From Flavobacterium restrictum (lineage in GTDB: Bacteria; Bacteroidota; Bacteroidia; Flavobacteriales; Flavobacteriaceae), in assembly GCF_007097245.1 (NCBI RefSeq), contig NZ_VJZT01000004.1, positions 62,001 through 126,000 on the forward strand: a DNA stretch of 64,000 bases, written 5' to 3'. The translations under genes and the position numbers were made by a program. The notes under the pieces were generated by a model. It had not been told where the DNA came from and made no database searches. It worked only from the letters and a program-made list of their open reading frames with translations. This document shows, one piece after another, positions 27,861-36,534 of this stretch (position 1 is its first letter; each line of letters starts with the position of its first letter).

Positions 27861-29798
27861 ATGAAAAGTGCTTTAGAGATAAAACCTGACATTAGTTACA
27901 AGAGTGCCGGAAAATTTGAAGAAACTAGATTCGAAAAAATTCATAACGAAATTTTCAAAAATTCAGCCGAAGCTTCTATTATTGTAGCCCAAGAAATCGT
28001 ACAATTAATTCAAGCCAAACAAGCCAAAAACAAAACTTGTGTACTAGGTTTAGCTACGGGTTCGTCGCCTATAAAAGTCTACGAAGAATTAGTCCGTATG
28101 CACAAAGAAGAAGGGTTGAGCTTTGCCAATGTGGTTACTTTTAATCTGGATGAGTATTATCCTATGACCCGAGAAAACCATCAGAGTTACCATTATTTTA
28201 TGCACCAGCATCTTTTCAACCACATTGATATTCTTCCAGAAAACGTAAACATTCCAGACGGAACCATTGCCATCGAGGATTTAAACCAGTATTGCATTGA
28301 TTACGAAATGAATATTAAAAATGCAGGAGGACTTGATTTTCAACTCCTCGGAATTGGTAGAACGGGGCACGTTGGTTTTAACGAACCGGGTTCGCACATA
28401 AATTCTGGAACTCGAATTATTACCTTGGATCACATTACCAAAGTCGATGCGTCATCGGATTTTAATGGTATTGATAACGTTCCCAAAAGAGCGATTACAA
28501 TGGGTGTTTCTACCATTTTGCGATCCAAAAGAATTGTATTAATGGCGTGGGGACAAAACAAAGCCGAGATTATTAAACGCACTATTCAAGGCGATATCAG
28601 CTCCGAAATTCCTGCTACTTTTTTGCAAAATCATACCAATGCTACTTTTGTTTTAGATCAATCTGCGGCTTCAGAATTAACGCGTTTCAAAACACCTTGG
28701 CTCGTGGACGAATGCATTTGGACACCTGAACTCAAGAGTAAAGCCATCGTTTGGTTGTGCCAAAGTACGAATCAATCTATTTTGAAATTAACAGACCGCG
28801 ATTACAACAATAACGGAATGTCCGATCTTCTAGCCCAAGAAGGTTCTGCTTATGATTTGAATATCAATATGTTCAATGTTTTGCAGCATACCATTACAGG
28901 ATGGCCGGGAGGAAAACCCAATACCGATGATTCGAACAGACCAGAACGAGCAAATCCTGCCAAGAAAAGAATCATACTTTTTAGTCCACATCCTGATGAT
29001 GATGTGATTTCTATGGGTGGCACTTTTTCTAAATTAATAAAACAAGGTCACGAAGTTCATGTGGTTTATCAAACCTCTGGTAACATAGCTGTTACAGATG
29101 ATGAAGCTTTGAAATTTGCCGAAGTTTGCAATGATTTTGTGGGCGAAGACAACTCCAAAATCAACTTTTTATCGGTTATTGATTTTATAAATAACAAAGA
29201 AACGAATCAAGCAGATTCCCCCGAAGTACGAAAATTAAAAGGCTTAATACGACGACGAGAGTCGTATGCAGCTACGCGATATATTGGTTTAAAGGACGAA
29301 AATACTCATTTTCTAGACATGCCTTTTTACGAAACAGGACACGTCAAGAAAAACCCGCTAGGTCAAGCCGACATTGATTGTGTTGCTGCGGTTATTGCCA
29401 AAATAAAACCACATCAAGTATTTGCAGCCGGAGATCTCGCTGATCCGCACGGCACGCATGAGGTGTGTTTGAATGCTATTTTTGCAGCTATGAAAGCCCT
29501 AAAATCGGAATCGTACATGAACGATTGCTGGCTCTGGCTCTACCGTGGCGCTTGGCACGAATGGGATATTCACGAAATTGACATGGCGGTTCCATTAAGT
29601 CCAGATGAGGTTATGTTGAAGCGTCACGCCATTTTATACCATCAATCTCAAAAAGATAGAGTCATGTTTCAGGGCAATGATTCCCGAGAATTTTGGGTGC
29701 GTGCCGAAGACCGAAATAAAAATACAGCAAAATTGTATGACAATCTCGGTCTAGCCGAATATGAAGCCATCGAAGCCTTCAAACGTTTTGAGTATTAA
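27861..29798 (+). CDS. nagB: Glucosamine-6-phosphate deaminase fused to a PIG-L/LmbE-type deacetylase domain
   Basis: A 645-residue two-domain protein. Residues about 30-290 are NagB, which converts glucosamine-6-phosphate to fructose-6-phosphate and ammonia; LATGSSP, FNLDEYYPM (catalytic aspartate 97) and GIGRTGHVGFNEPGS are seen. Residues about 370-600 are a PIG-L/LmbE zinc hydrolase with SPHPDDDVISMGG near 375 and DPHGTHEVC. E. coli NagB has 266 residues, so the second domain is extra. PIG-L enzymes remove N-acetyl groups from GlcNAc derivatives, so the fusion may join deacetylation and deamination. The fused form is usual in Bacteroidota. No nagA is in the window. Confidence 0.92.
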   Translation: MKSALEIKPDISYKSAGKFEETRFEKIHNEIFKNSAEASIIVAQEIVQLIQAKQAKNKTCVLGLATGSSPIKVYEELVRMHKEEGLSFANVVTFNLDEYYPMTRENHQSYHYFMHQHLFNHIDILPENVNIPDGTIAIEDLNQYCIDYEMNIKNAGGLDFQLLGIGRTGHVGFNEPGSHINSGTRIITLDHITKVDASSDFNGIDNVPKRAITMGVSTILRSKRIVLMAWGQNKAEIIKRTIQGDISSEIPATFLQNHTNATFVLDQSAASELTRFKTPWLVDECIWTPELKSKAIVWLCQSTNQSILKLTDRDYNNNGMSDLLAQEGSAYDLNINMFNVLQHTITGWPGGKPNTDDSNRPERANPAKKRIILFSPHPDDDVISMGGTFSKLIKQGHEVHVVYQTSGNIAVTDDEALKFAEVCNDFVGEDNSKINFLSVIDFINNKETNQADSPEVRKLKGLIRRRESYAATRYIGLKDENTHFLDMPFYETGHVKKNPLGQADIDCVAAVIAKIKPHQVFAAGDLADPHGTHEVCLNAIFAAMKALKSESYMNDCWLWLYRGAWHEWDIHEIDMAVPLSPDEVMLKRHAILYHQSQKDRVMFQGNDSREFWVRAEDRNKNTAKLYDNLGLAEYEAIEAFKRFEY

Positions 29799-29922
29799 TT
29801 TTGATTTCAGATTCTAGAGTCCTTGAAAAACAGCATTTTTTTTAGGTACCATCACAAAATCTGAAATCAAAAATCGTTAATCCGAAATCAAAATCCTTCC
29901 TCACTTTGCACCTTTATTTTTT

Positions 29923-31989
29923 ATGAAATATATCGTTCTCCTTTTATTTGTTGGTTTTTTTGCCAATGGACAACCAGCTACCGAGTCTTTAAATCTAATG
30001 CCTTGGCCTCAAAAAATAGAGGTAAAGTCGGGTGTTTTTACTTTGGATAAAAAATTTAAAGTAACGATAACGGGTATGCCTAATGCTAGGATTTTTGCTG
30101 CAATAACTCGTTTTTTAAGTCGATTAGATGGTAGAACGGGATTGTTTCTAGAACAAGGATTGATAACCAAATTAAATGAAGCACCAACCGCACAATTGCA
30201 AATCAATTGTTTACGAGAAGGAAAAATAGGCTTGTACGAAGACGAAAGTTACCATTTAGATATTCAACAAAACAACATCAACCTCACTGCAACGACTGAT
30301 TTAGGCGCTATGCACGGTCTAGAAACTTTGCTGCAATTGTTGCAAAATAACAGTACCTCCTTCTATTTTCCAGCAGTAACAATTAGCGATATGCCTAGAT
30401 TTACTTGGCGTGGTTTAATGATTGATGCAGCTAGACATTTTCAGCCCATTGCTGTTATTAAACGGAATCTCGATGCCATGGCGGCGGTAAAAATGAACGT
30501 TTTTCACTGGCATTTAGTCGATGATCAAGGATGGAGAATCGAAATGAAAAACCATCCCAAATTAACGAAACTCGCCTCTGATGGGCTTTTTTATACCCAA
30601 GAGGAAATTAAAAATATTGTAAAATATGCCGGCGATAGAGGCATTCTTGTTGTACCAGAAATTGACATTCCCGGTCACGCCACGGCCATACTTACGGCTT
30701 ATCCCGAAATTGGGAGCAAAGCGGTACAACTGAATGTAAATTCGGGTAAAAAGAAACAATTATTTACCCAGCTTCAATCCTATGAATTAGAGCGAAATTC
30801 AGGAATTTTTACGCCTACATTAGACCCTTCTAATCCCAAAACATATCAATTGTTGAGCGAAATTTTTGATGCCGTTTGTCCACTATTTTCGGGAATGTAC
30901 TTTCACATTGGTGGCGACGAAAACGAAGGAAAGGATTGGGATGCGAATCCAAAAATCCAAGATTTCAAGAAGCAGCACAACTTGGCGAATAATCATGAAT
31001 TACAAACGTATTTCACGATGCAACTCCTGCCAATGCTCAAAAAACACCACAAAGTAGTAATGGGTTGGGAAGAAATAATGACCAAAAACATGTCTAAAGA
31101 GGCCATAATTCACTCTTGGAAAGGCGAAAACGAAGGACTTGCTAAAGGAAGTTCCTTAATAGCAGCTGCCAAAAACGGCTACAAAACCGTACTTTCTAAT
31201 GGGTATTATATCGATTTGATGCAGTCCGTTGAAGACCATTATAAAAACGACCCAATTCCCGAAAACACGCTCCTAACACCCGAAGAAAAAGCCCGGATTC
31301 TAGGAGGTGAAGCCACCATGTGGAGCGAACTGGTAACGGCTACAACAATTGATTCTAGGATTTGGCCCAGAACGGCCGCCATTGCCGAAAGACTTTGGTC
31401 AGATCAAAAAATAACAGATTTAGCAAGCTTACGCCAAAGATTGAAAACGGTATCGTTTCGTTTGGAAGAGCTTGGAATTACCCACATTAGAAACAAAGAA
31501 GTCTTGTTGCGAAACATAAGTAACAATCAAAAAACAACTGCTTTGGAGGATTTTTCGAATATTTGTGAACCCTTAAAAATCTATTCTCGAAATACCGATG
31601 GAACCGAATATAAAACCTATTCCCCATTGACTTTATTTGCCGATGCATGTACGCCCGATGCACCCGATGCGCTCGAATTTGACGCCGCAGTAACTCATTA
31701 TTTGAATAACAAAACCCCAGAAAATGAAACTGTTGTTACTAATTTCTTGAAAAAATGGATACAAACCAACACCGATTTATTGGCTTTAAGCCAAAACGCA
31801 CCTTTGCTGCAACCGCTCTTACCACTCTCCAAAAGTGTGAGCGAAACAGCCCAAGTATTGCTATTGAAAATTGAAAAAAAGGAAACTATTTCAGCTGATA
31901 AAGCGCAAGAATTGATACTACAATGTCTGTCAAAAGACCACGCCGATGTAGAGTTGGCGGTATGCAATAGCTTAAAAAAGTTATTTTAA
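29923..31989 (+). CDS. Beta-N-acetylhexosaminidase, GH20
   Basis: A 688-residue exported glycosidase that releases GlcNAc from the non-reducing end of chito-oligosaccharides or glycans. A signal peptide (MKYIVLLLFVGFFANGQ) leads to the GH20b-like domain (about 20-155). The catalytic barrel follows with FTWRGLMIDAARHF, HWHLVDDQGWRIE and the catalytic pair in HIGGDENEG near 328-335. The C-terminal 120 residues are a helical extension. The absence of a lipobox suggests a periplasmic protein. It follows nagB by 125 bp in the same direction and ends at a UUCG-loop terminator. Confidence 0.93.
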   Translation: MKYIVLLLFVGFFANGQPATESLNLMPWPQKIEVKSGVFTLDKKFKVTITGMPNARIFAAITRFLSRLDGRTGLFLEQGLITKLNEAPTAQLQINCLREGKIGLYEDESYHLDIQQNNINLTATTDLGAMHGLETLLQLLQNNSTSFYFPAVTISDMPRFTWRGLMIDAARHFQPIAVIKRNLDAMAAVKMNVFHWHLVDDQGWRIEMKNHPKLTKLASDGLFYTQEEIKNIVKYAGDRGILVVPEIDIPGHATAILTAYPEIGSKAVQLNVNSGKKKQLFTQLQSYELERNSGIFTPTLDPSNPKTYQLLSEIFDAVCPLFSGMYFHIGGDENEGKDWDANPKIQDFKKQHNLANNHELQTYFTMQLLPMLKKHHKVVMGWEEIMTKNMSKEAIIHSWKGENEGLAKGSSLIAAAKNGYKTVLSNGYYIDLMQSVEDHYKNDPIPENTLLTPEEKARILGGEATMWSELVTATTIDSRIWPRTAAIAERLWSDQKITDLASLRQRLKTVSFRLEELGITHIRNKEVLLRNISNNQKTTALEDFSNICEPLKIYSRNTDGTEYKTYSPLTLFADACTPDAPDALEFDAAVTHYLNNKTPENETVVTNFLKKWIQTNTDLLALSQNAPLLQPLLPLSKSVSETAQVLLLKIEKKETISADKAQELILQCLSKDHADVELAVCNSLKKLF

Positions 31990-32099
31990 GCAATGTAAAA
32001 TTCAAATAAAATTGGTTTTTTTAAAGTTGAGTTTGGTTATTTATCTTTTACTGTTTTTTATTTTGAATTGCTGTTGTTTTAAGGTGAAACAATAGGCTT

Positions 32100-32130
32100 A
32101 ACCTGGTAATTCGTTACCAGGTTTTTTTTA
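32100..32130 (+). terminator. UUCG tetraloop terminator of the GlcNAc locus
   Basis: AACCTGGTAA and TTACCAGGTT (32100-32109, 32114-32123) pair perfectly around TTCG and are followed by eight T. Confidence 0.93.
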
Positions 32131-32266
32131 TATCAACATTCTATTGTTGTTGATACCCATACTTTTTGAAATAGTGCTAAAAAACACTTTTAGTTGGGAG
32201 ATATAAACCAGTAAAGTCAGTATTGCAACGGTACTTTTTTGTACATTTAGAAGAAAAAACGAACTA

Positions 32267-33112
32267 ATGCCAACACCAATAATCGTTGCAAAAATCGAAA
32301 TCCTCAAACGCTACAAACCCATAGCCCCGAATACTCACAAAGGGATTCAAGGGCATGCTTTGTTAATTGGAGGTAGTTATGGCAAAATAGGTGCGATGGT
32401 GCTAGGTTCTAAAGCAGCTTTGAAAACAGGTTGCGGACTCGTTACGGTTTTTGTGCCAAAATGTGGGTACGAAATCCTTCAAACCACTAATCCCGAAGTA
32501 ATGGTTTTAACCGATGTTCAGGAAAAGTACATTTCCAAAATTGAGTACGATTTCACTCCAAAAGCCATTGGAATAGGATCTGGAATGGGGCAGGAAATAA
32601 TAACCCAAAATGCACTTCACGCTTTTTTAATTGCTAACGAAATACCTTTAGTCATTGATGCCGATGCGCTCAATATTTTATCCCAAAACAAAGGATGGAT
32701 TTCGATATTGCCCACTAAAACGATTTTTACACCACATCCAAAAGAATTAGAGCGACTCATTGGGAAATGGAATTCCAATAGAGAAAAATTCGAAAAAACA
32801 ATTGCTTTCTCCAAGTTGCATCAACTGATAATTGTGATGAAAGATGCGCCAACATTCATCATTAATGGTGATACGATTTATGAAAACACAACGGGAAACG
32901 CAGCTTTGGCTACGGCCGGAACTGGCGATGTACTCACGGGAATGATTACGAGTTTGCTTGCGCAATCCTACGAACCCATTGATGCAGCCATTCTTGGCGT
33001 TTACCTCCACGGATTAACTGCCGATATCGCTCTGCCCGAAACTGGTTATCAGTCGTTTATCGCTTCGGATGTGATTTCGAATATTGGAAAGGCGTATTTG
33101 AGTTTGGGGTAA
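32267..33112 (+). CDS. nnrD: ADP-dependent NAD(P)H-hydrate dehydratase
   Basis: A 281-residue ribokinase-like enzyme that repairs hydrated NADH/NADPH. Family blocks are [43 protein letters not shown] and the [24 protein letters not shown] substrate/ATP loop near 215. The N-terminal epimerase (NnrE) domain found in fused Nnr proteins is absent, so an epimerase must be encoded elsewhere. Start at 32267 ([13 protein letters not shown]) is the first ATG after a -7-like TACATTTA. Not connected to its neighbours in function. Confidence 0.92.
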   Translation: MPTPIIVAKIEILKRYKPIAPNTHKGIQGHALLIGGSYGKIGAMVLGSKAALKTGCGLVTVFVPKCGYEILQTTNPEVMVLTDVQEKYISKIEYDFTPKAIGIGSGMGQEIITQNALHAFLIANEIPLVIDADALNILSQNKGWISILPTKTIFTPHPKELERLIGKWNSNREKFEKTIAFSKLHQLIIVMKDAPTFIINGDTIYENTTGNAALATAGTGDVLTGMITSLLAQSYEPIDAAILGVYLHGLTADIALPETGYQSFIASDVISNIGKAYLSLG

Positions 33113-33164
33113 ATTTATGAACCATATAAGTCATATAAGGTCATTTAAGTTGGATTAGATATAT

Positions 33165-33215
33165 AAAATCCGTGTTCATCCGTTTCATCTGTGTAATCCG
33201 TAGCCAATTATAAAC
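33165..33215 (+). repeat. ATCCGTG-type low-complexity intergenic phrase
   Basis: ATCCGTG, ATCCGT, ATCTGTG and ATCCGTAG recur every 10-11 bases. A related block lies at 56842-56946. Such phrases are common between genes in Bacteroidota; no function is known to me. Confidence 0.55.
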
Positions 33216-33222
33216 AAAAAAA

Positions 33223-33252
33223 CCGCAAATACACAAATTATAAAATCTGCGG
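33223..33252 (-). terminator. Probable terminator of thrC
   Basis: On the minus strand CCGCAGAT pairs with ATTTGCGG (one G-T), loop of 14, followed by seven T. Confidence 0.6.
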
Positions 33253-33271
33253 CTAATTTTTTTTATGAATA

Positions 33272-34561
33272 TTATCCCAAAAACGCTTTCAATTCCTGGT
33301 ACGTTTTGATTTTTAGGCTTACTTTTTCTTTATTCAACACGCTTTCAATTTGTGTGGGAATAGGTAATTTTATGTTCAAAGCTGGTTCCACCACATCCAA
33401 GAATTTGATAGGATGAGCGGTTTCTAGAAAAATTCCAATCGCGTTTGGGTGATTTTGCAGTTCTTTTTTCAAGCCTAAATAACCCACTGCGCCATGCGGT
33501 TCGGCGATATAACCATCGGTTTTGTAGATGGATTGCATGGCTTCCAAAGTATCGGCATCGGTGTAAGAAAATGAAGAAAAATCTTTTTTGAATAGCTCCA
33601 AATCGTTATTGTACATTTCCTGAATTCGGATAAAATTACTTGGATTTCCTACGTCCATAGCATTAGAAATAGTCGCTTTAGATGGTTTTGGATCGTAATT
33701 TCCATTTTCCATAAATCGTGGTACGGTATCGTTTACATTGGTTGAAGCTACAAAATGTTCGATGGGCAAACCTAATTTCTTGGCAATAATTCCAGCGCAG
33801 ATATTTCCAAAATTCCCACTCGGACACGAAAAAACCAACGGTTTGTTTTGTGATTTCAATTGTTTGTATGCAAAGAAAAAGTAGAACATTTGCGGCAACC
33901 AACGCGCAATATTTATCGAGTTGGCCGAAGTTAAGTTATGGTGTGACAGACTTTCGTCCAAAAAAGCTTTTTTGACCATATCTTGACAATCGTCAAAAAC
34001 ACCATCAATTTCCAATGCTTTGATGTTTTGTCCTAAAGTGGTCAATTGCCTTTCTTGAATATCGCTCACTTTCCCAGAAGGGTACAAAATCACGACTTCG
34101 ACACCTTTTACGCCAAGGAATCCACTCGCAACGGCACCTCCTGTATCACCAGAAGTGGCAACCAAAACGGTATTTTTATTGTCTTTTTTGTCTTTGTTGA
34201 AATAGCCTAAACAACGCGACATAAAACGTGCTCCCACATCCTTAAACGCCATGGTTGGCCCGTGATACAATTCCAAAGCATAAATTCCGTCCTCGACTTT
34301 TACCGTTGGGAATTCAAAACACAAGGTTTCGGCAATGATTTCTTTTAATATTTCGGTTGGAATTTCGTCGCCCACAAATTGCTGAATAGCTTCAAAAGCG
34401 ATTTCGGCATTGGGTAACTTTTCGATATTCTCGAAAAATTCGGGAGCTAATGGCGTGATGGATTCTGGAAAATACAATCCTCTATCGGTGGCTAATCCTT
34501 GTATTACGGCTTCTTCAAAAGAAACTTTTGGGGCTTTGTGGTTTAAACTGTAGTATTTCAT
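33272..34561 (-). CDS. thrC: Threonine synthase
   Basis: A 429-residue PLP enzyme converting O-phosphohomoserine to threonine, the last step of the pathway. The opening MKYYSLNHKAPKVSFEEAVIQGLATDRGLYFPE is characteristic, the PLP lysine is in GPTMAFKDVGARF near 112, and VATSGDTGGAVASGF near 135 is the phosphate-binding loop. It is the last gene of thrA-thrB-(unknown)-parD-parE-thrC, all on the minus strand. The 83-bp gap before it holds a 7-bp tandem repeat, so its translation signals lie in that repeat. Assignment is firm. Confidence 0.95.
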   Translation of the reverse strand: MKYYSLNHKAPKVSFEEAVIQGLATDRGLYFPESITPLAPEFFENIEKLPNAEIAFEAIQQFVGDEIPTEILKEIIAETLCFEFPTVKVEDGIYALELYHGPTMAFKDVGARFMSRCLGYFNKDKKDNKNTVLVATSGDTGGAVASGFLGVKGVEVVILYPSGKVSDIQERQLTTLGQNIKALEIDGVFDDCQDMVKKAFLDESLSHHNLTSANSINIARWLPQMFYFFFAYKQLKSQNKPLVFSCPSGNFGNICAGIIAKKLGLPIEHFVASTNVNDTVPRFMENGNYDPKPSKATISNAMDVGNPSNFIRIQEMYNNDLELFKKDFSSFSYTDADTLEAMQSIYKTDGYIAEPHGAVGYLGLKKELQNHPNAIGIFLETAHPIKFLDVVEPALNIKLPIPTQIESVLNKEKVSLKIKTYQELKAFLG

Positions 34562-34568
34562 TTCTAAA

Positions 34569-34600
34569 TTTTAGATTTTAGATTTTAGATTTTAGATTTT
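34569..34600 (-). repeat. 7-bp tandem repeat in the thrC 5' region
   Basis: AGA recurs at 34573, 34580, 34587 and 34594, i.e. about four units of TTTTAGA (TCTAAAA on the coding strand). It ends about seven bases before the thrC start codon. Confidence 0.85.
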
Positions 34601-34644
34601 TTAGCAATTTGCTTTACATCTGAATTCATAAATCTTCAATAGTT

Positions 34645-34944
34645 TTATTCTTGTATTTTATTTTTTAAATCCATTTTGGAATGCAAAAATCGAATGATTT
34701 CTATTTTATCCTCATTTACATTGCTGTAAAAAATGATATGTTGTCCTGATTTAAATCCAAAAATTTCCTTGTTTATTTCTTTGTAGCTTCTGCCAAAAAA
34801 TTGGTTTTGGGCTAATTTTTGACAATCGGCTAACAACTCATAATAATACTTATCCGCTTGATCTTCTGACCAAATTTCGAATGTGTAGTCCCAAATTTCG
34901 GATAAATCTTCAACAGCCTTGTTAGTAAGATGAAATTTAGGCAT
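34645..34944 (-). CDS. parE: ParE/RelE-family toxin in the thr operon
   Basis: A 99-residue RelE/ParE-fold toxin. The N-terminus KFHLTNKAVEDLSEIWDYT and the C-terminal IIFYSNVNEDKIEIIRFLHSKMD are typical of ParE, where an arginine near the end (R88) sits in the IxRxLH motif. ParE proteins poison DNA gyrase, while RelE relatives cut mRNA; the missing catalytic residues of RelE favour ParE. It overlaps the antitoxin stop by 8 bases. The pair lies between thrB and thrC on the same strand. Confidence 0.85.
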   Translation of the reverse strand: MPKFHLTNKAVEDLSEIWDYTFEIWSEDQADKYYYELLADCQKLAQNQFFGRSYKEINKEIFGFKSGQHIIFYSNVNEDKIEIIRFLHSKMDLKNKIQE

Positions 34945-35185
34945 CTCTTTTTTTAGCTTTTAAAGATTCTAAATGTTGTTTGGGATTGAAATTTTCTGCA
35001 ATTCCACTTTCTATTCCGTCGCTAATTGCTTTTTTAAGAGCCGTTATTTTGTTTTCTTCCTCTTCTAACATTCTCAAACCGGCTCGAATCACTTCGCTTG
35101 CATTTTTAAATCTCCCTTCGGAAATTCGACCATCGACAAAATTTTCAAAATAGTCGCCTAAAGAAACGGATGTGTTGCGTCCCAT
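34937..35185 (-). CDS. parD: ParD-family antitoxin in the thr operon
   Basis: An 82-residue antitoxin. Residues 1-45 form the ribbon-helix-helix DNA-binding part (NTSVSLGDYFENFVDGRISEGRFKNASEVIRAGLRML). The charged tail (EEEENKITALKK...) wraps the toxin. It would neutralise the ParE encoded immediately downstream and repress its own promoter. The region before it carries a perfect palindrome over a -7 box, the expected autoregulatory operator. The module is therefore probably independent of thr regulation, although read-through from thrB is likely. Confidence 0.88.
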   Translation of the reverse strand: MGRNTSVSLGDYFENFVDGRISEGRFKNASEVIRAGLRMLEEEENKITALKKAISDGIESGIAENFNPKQHLESLKAKKRDA

Positions 35186-35203
35186 ATCTGTGTGTTTTTT
35201 GTA

Positions 35204-35226
35204 AAGTTACCAAAAATAGGTAACTT
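35204..35226 (-). promoter_or_regulatory. ParD operator palindrome overlapping a -7 box
   Basis: AAGTTACC (35204-35211) and GGTAACTT (35219-35226) are perfect inverted repeats. The -7 box TATTTTTG (35218-35211) lies between and within them, 26 bp before parD. Confidence 0.75.
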
Positions 35227-35279
35227 GTTAAAACTTTTTTTTGGATTAAAAAAATAGAGTTTTGTTGGTAGAAGTTTTT

Positions 35280-35549
35280 TTATTCTATTTCTAAATCAGT
35301 TTTTTTAATCCACAATGAGTTTTTAATTGGATTGTGGTTTTCAACTTTGAATTCGTCTAAATTTTTGTCAAATAATATTAAAACTCTTCCATTATCATTT
35401 TCTCGTTCATCAATTACTTTTCCTTTTTCGCCAATCAATTTCCAGTAATTTTCATTCTCATTAATGCTTTTTTTAGGTCTTACTGTTCCTAAAAATGATT
35501 TTAGTTTTATTGGAGTGTTTTTTTCTATTTTTTTATTATAAAATCGCAT
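35280..35549 (-). CDS. Small protein of unknown function after thrB
   Basis: An 89-residue basic/acidic protein, not recognised. The middle, GEKGKVIDERENDNGRVLILFDKNLDEF, reads like a small beta-barrel (SH3-like) of alternating hydrophobic residues. There is no signal peptide or membrane helix, so it is cytoplasmic. Its start lies five bases after the thrB stop, so it is translated from the thr mRNA. It sits between thrB and parDE and could be part of the same insertion that brought the toxin-antitoxin pair, or an independent gene. Function unknown. Confidence 0.65.
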   Translation of the reverse strand: MRFYNKKIEKNTPIKLKSFLGTVRPKKSINENENYWKLIGEKGKVIDERENDNGRVLILFDKNLDEFKVENHNPIKNSLWIKKTDLEIE

Positions 35550-35554
35550 AGCAA

Positions 35555-36475
35555 CTACATCACACTCACCCCATCCGCATTCACTTTCGAAACGTGAATT
35601 TCATACGGCAAATTGATTTCGTCATACACGGCACTCATGGCTTTGGCAATTTTTTCGGCGGTTTCCTTTCCTTTGCTCAAGGCAAAAATCGAAGGGCCAG
35701 AACCGGATATTCCAGAACCTAAAGCTCCGTTTTCGTAAGCTGTTTTTTTGATTAAATCGAAGCCAGGAATCAACATGCTACGAATGGGTTCGATGATTTC
35801 GTCATGCAGGGAACGCCCAATCAACTCATAATCATTCGTGTACAATCCTGCGACCAATCCGCCTACATTGGCCCATTGCGTGATAGCACTTTTTAGAGAA
35901 ACGGTTTGTTTCAACACCGAGCGCGCATCCGAAGTTTTCAACTCAATTTGAGGATGAACCACGGTAGCATACAATTCGGATGGGCTGTCAATTTTAATAA
36001 TGTCCAACGGATTCGAACTTCTAACCAAAGTAAAACCGCCCAATAGGCAAGGAGCAACGTTATCCGCATGAGCGTTTCCGCTGGCTAATTTTTCGCCTTG
36101 CATGGCAAATTTCACTAACTCTTTTCGGGTAAAAGGTTGTCCTAATAATTCATTGATTCCAAAAACAGCTCCTGCCGAGCTAGCCGCACTACTCCCAATA
36201 CCGCTTCCGGCTTTGATGTGTTTGTAGATTTCGATTTCAAACCCGAATTCGGTTTCTATTTCTGCTAGCATCGCCAAAGCCGCCACACCAGCTACATTGT
36301 TTTCGGTTTCCATTGGCAAATTGGCACCCACAATTTTAGTAATCTGAACGCCCTTCACATCCGTTTTCCGAATAATCATTTCGTCGCCAGCAGTTGCCAA
36401 ACAAAGTCCCAAAACGTCAAATCCACAGGAAAGATTAGCGATGGTGGCTGGGCAAAATAGTTTTATTTCTGTCAT
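35555..36475 (-). CDS. thrB: Homoserine kinase
   Basis: A 306-residue GHMP kinase that phosphorylates homoserine. The ATP loop KAGSGIGSSAASSAGAVFGIN near 86-106 matches the GHMP motif. The opening IKLFCPATIANLSCGFDVLGLCLA and the C-terminal ENGALGSGISGSGPSIFALSK also match the family. It starts 59 bp after thrA, and the gap holds a REP-like palindrome. It shares the transcript that starts before thrA and its leader peptide. Assignment is firm. Confidence 0.95.
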   Translation of the reverse strand: MTEIKLFCPATIANLSCGFDVLGLCLATAGDEMIIRKTDVKGVQITKIVGANLPMETENNVAGVAALAMLAEIETEFGFEIEIYKHIKAGSGIGSSAASSAGAVFGINELLGQPFTRKELVKFAMQGEKLASGNAHADNVAPCLLGGFTLVRSSNPLDIIKIDSPSELYATVVHPQIELKTSDARSVLKQTVSLKSAITQWANVGGLVAGLYTNDYELIGRSLHDEIIEPIRSMLIPGFDLIKKTAYENGALGSGISGSGPSIFALSKGKETAEKIAKAMSAVYDEINLPYEIHVSKVNADGVSVM

Positions 36476-36489
36476 AATTTATTGTTTTT

Positions 36490-36518
36490 GTAGAGACGTT
36501 GCATTGCAATGTCTGTAC
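36490..36518. repeat. REP-like palindrome between thrA and thrB
   Basis: GTAGAGACGTTGCA is inversely repeated as TGCAATGTCTGTAC with two mismatches. The GTAGAGAC...GTCTCTAC type of palindrome is widespread between genes in Flavobacterium and cyanobacteria. Confidence 0.7.
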
Positions 36519-36534
36519 GCTACGATACGCATCA

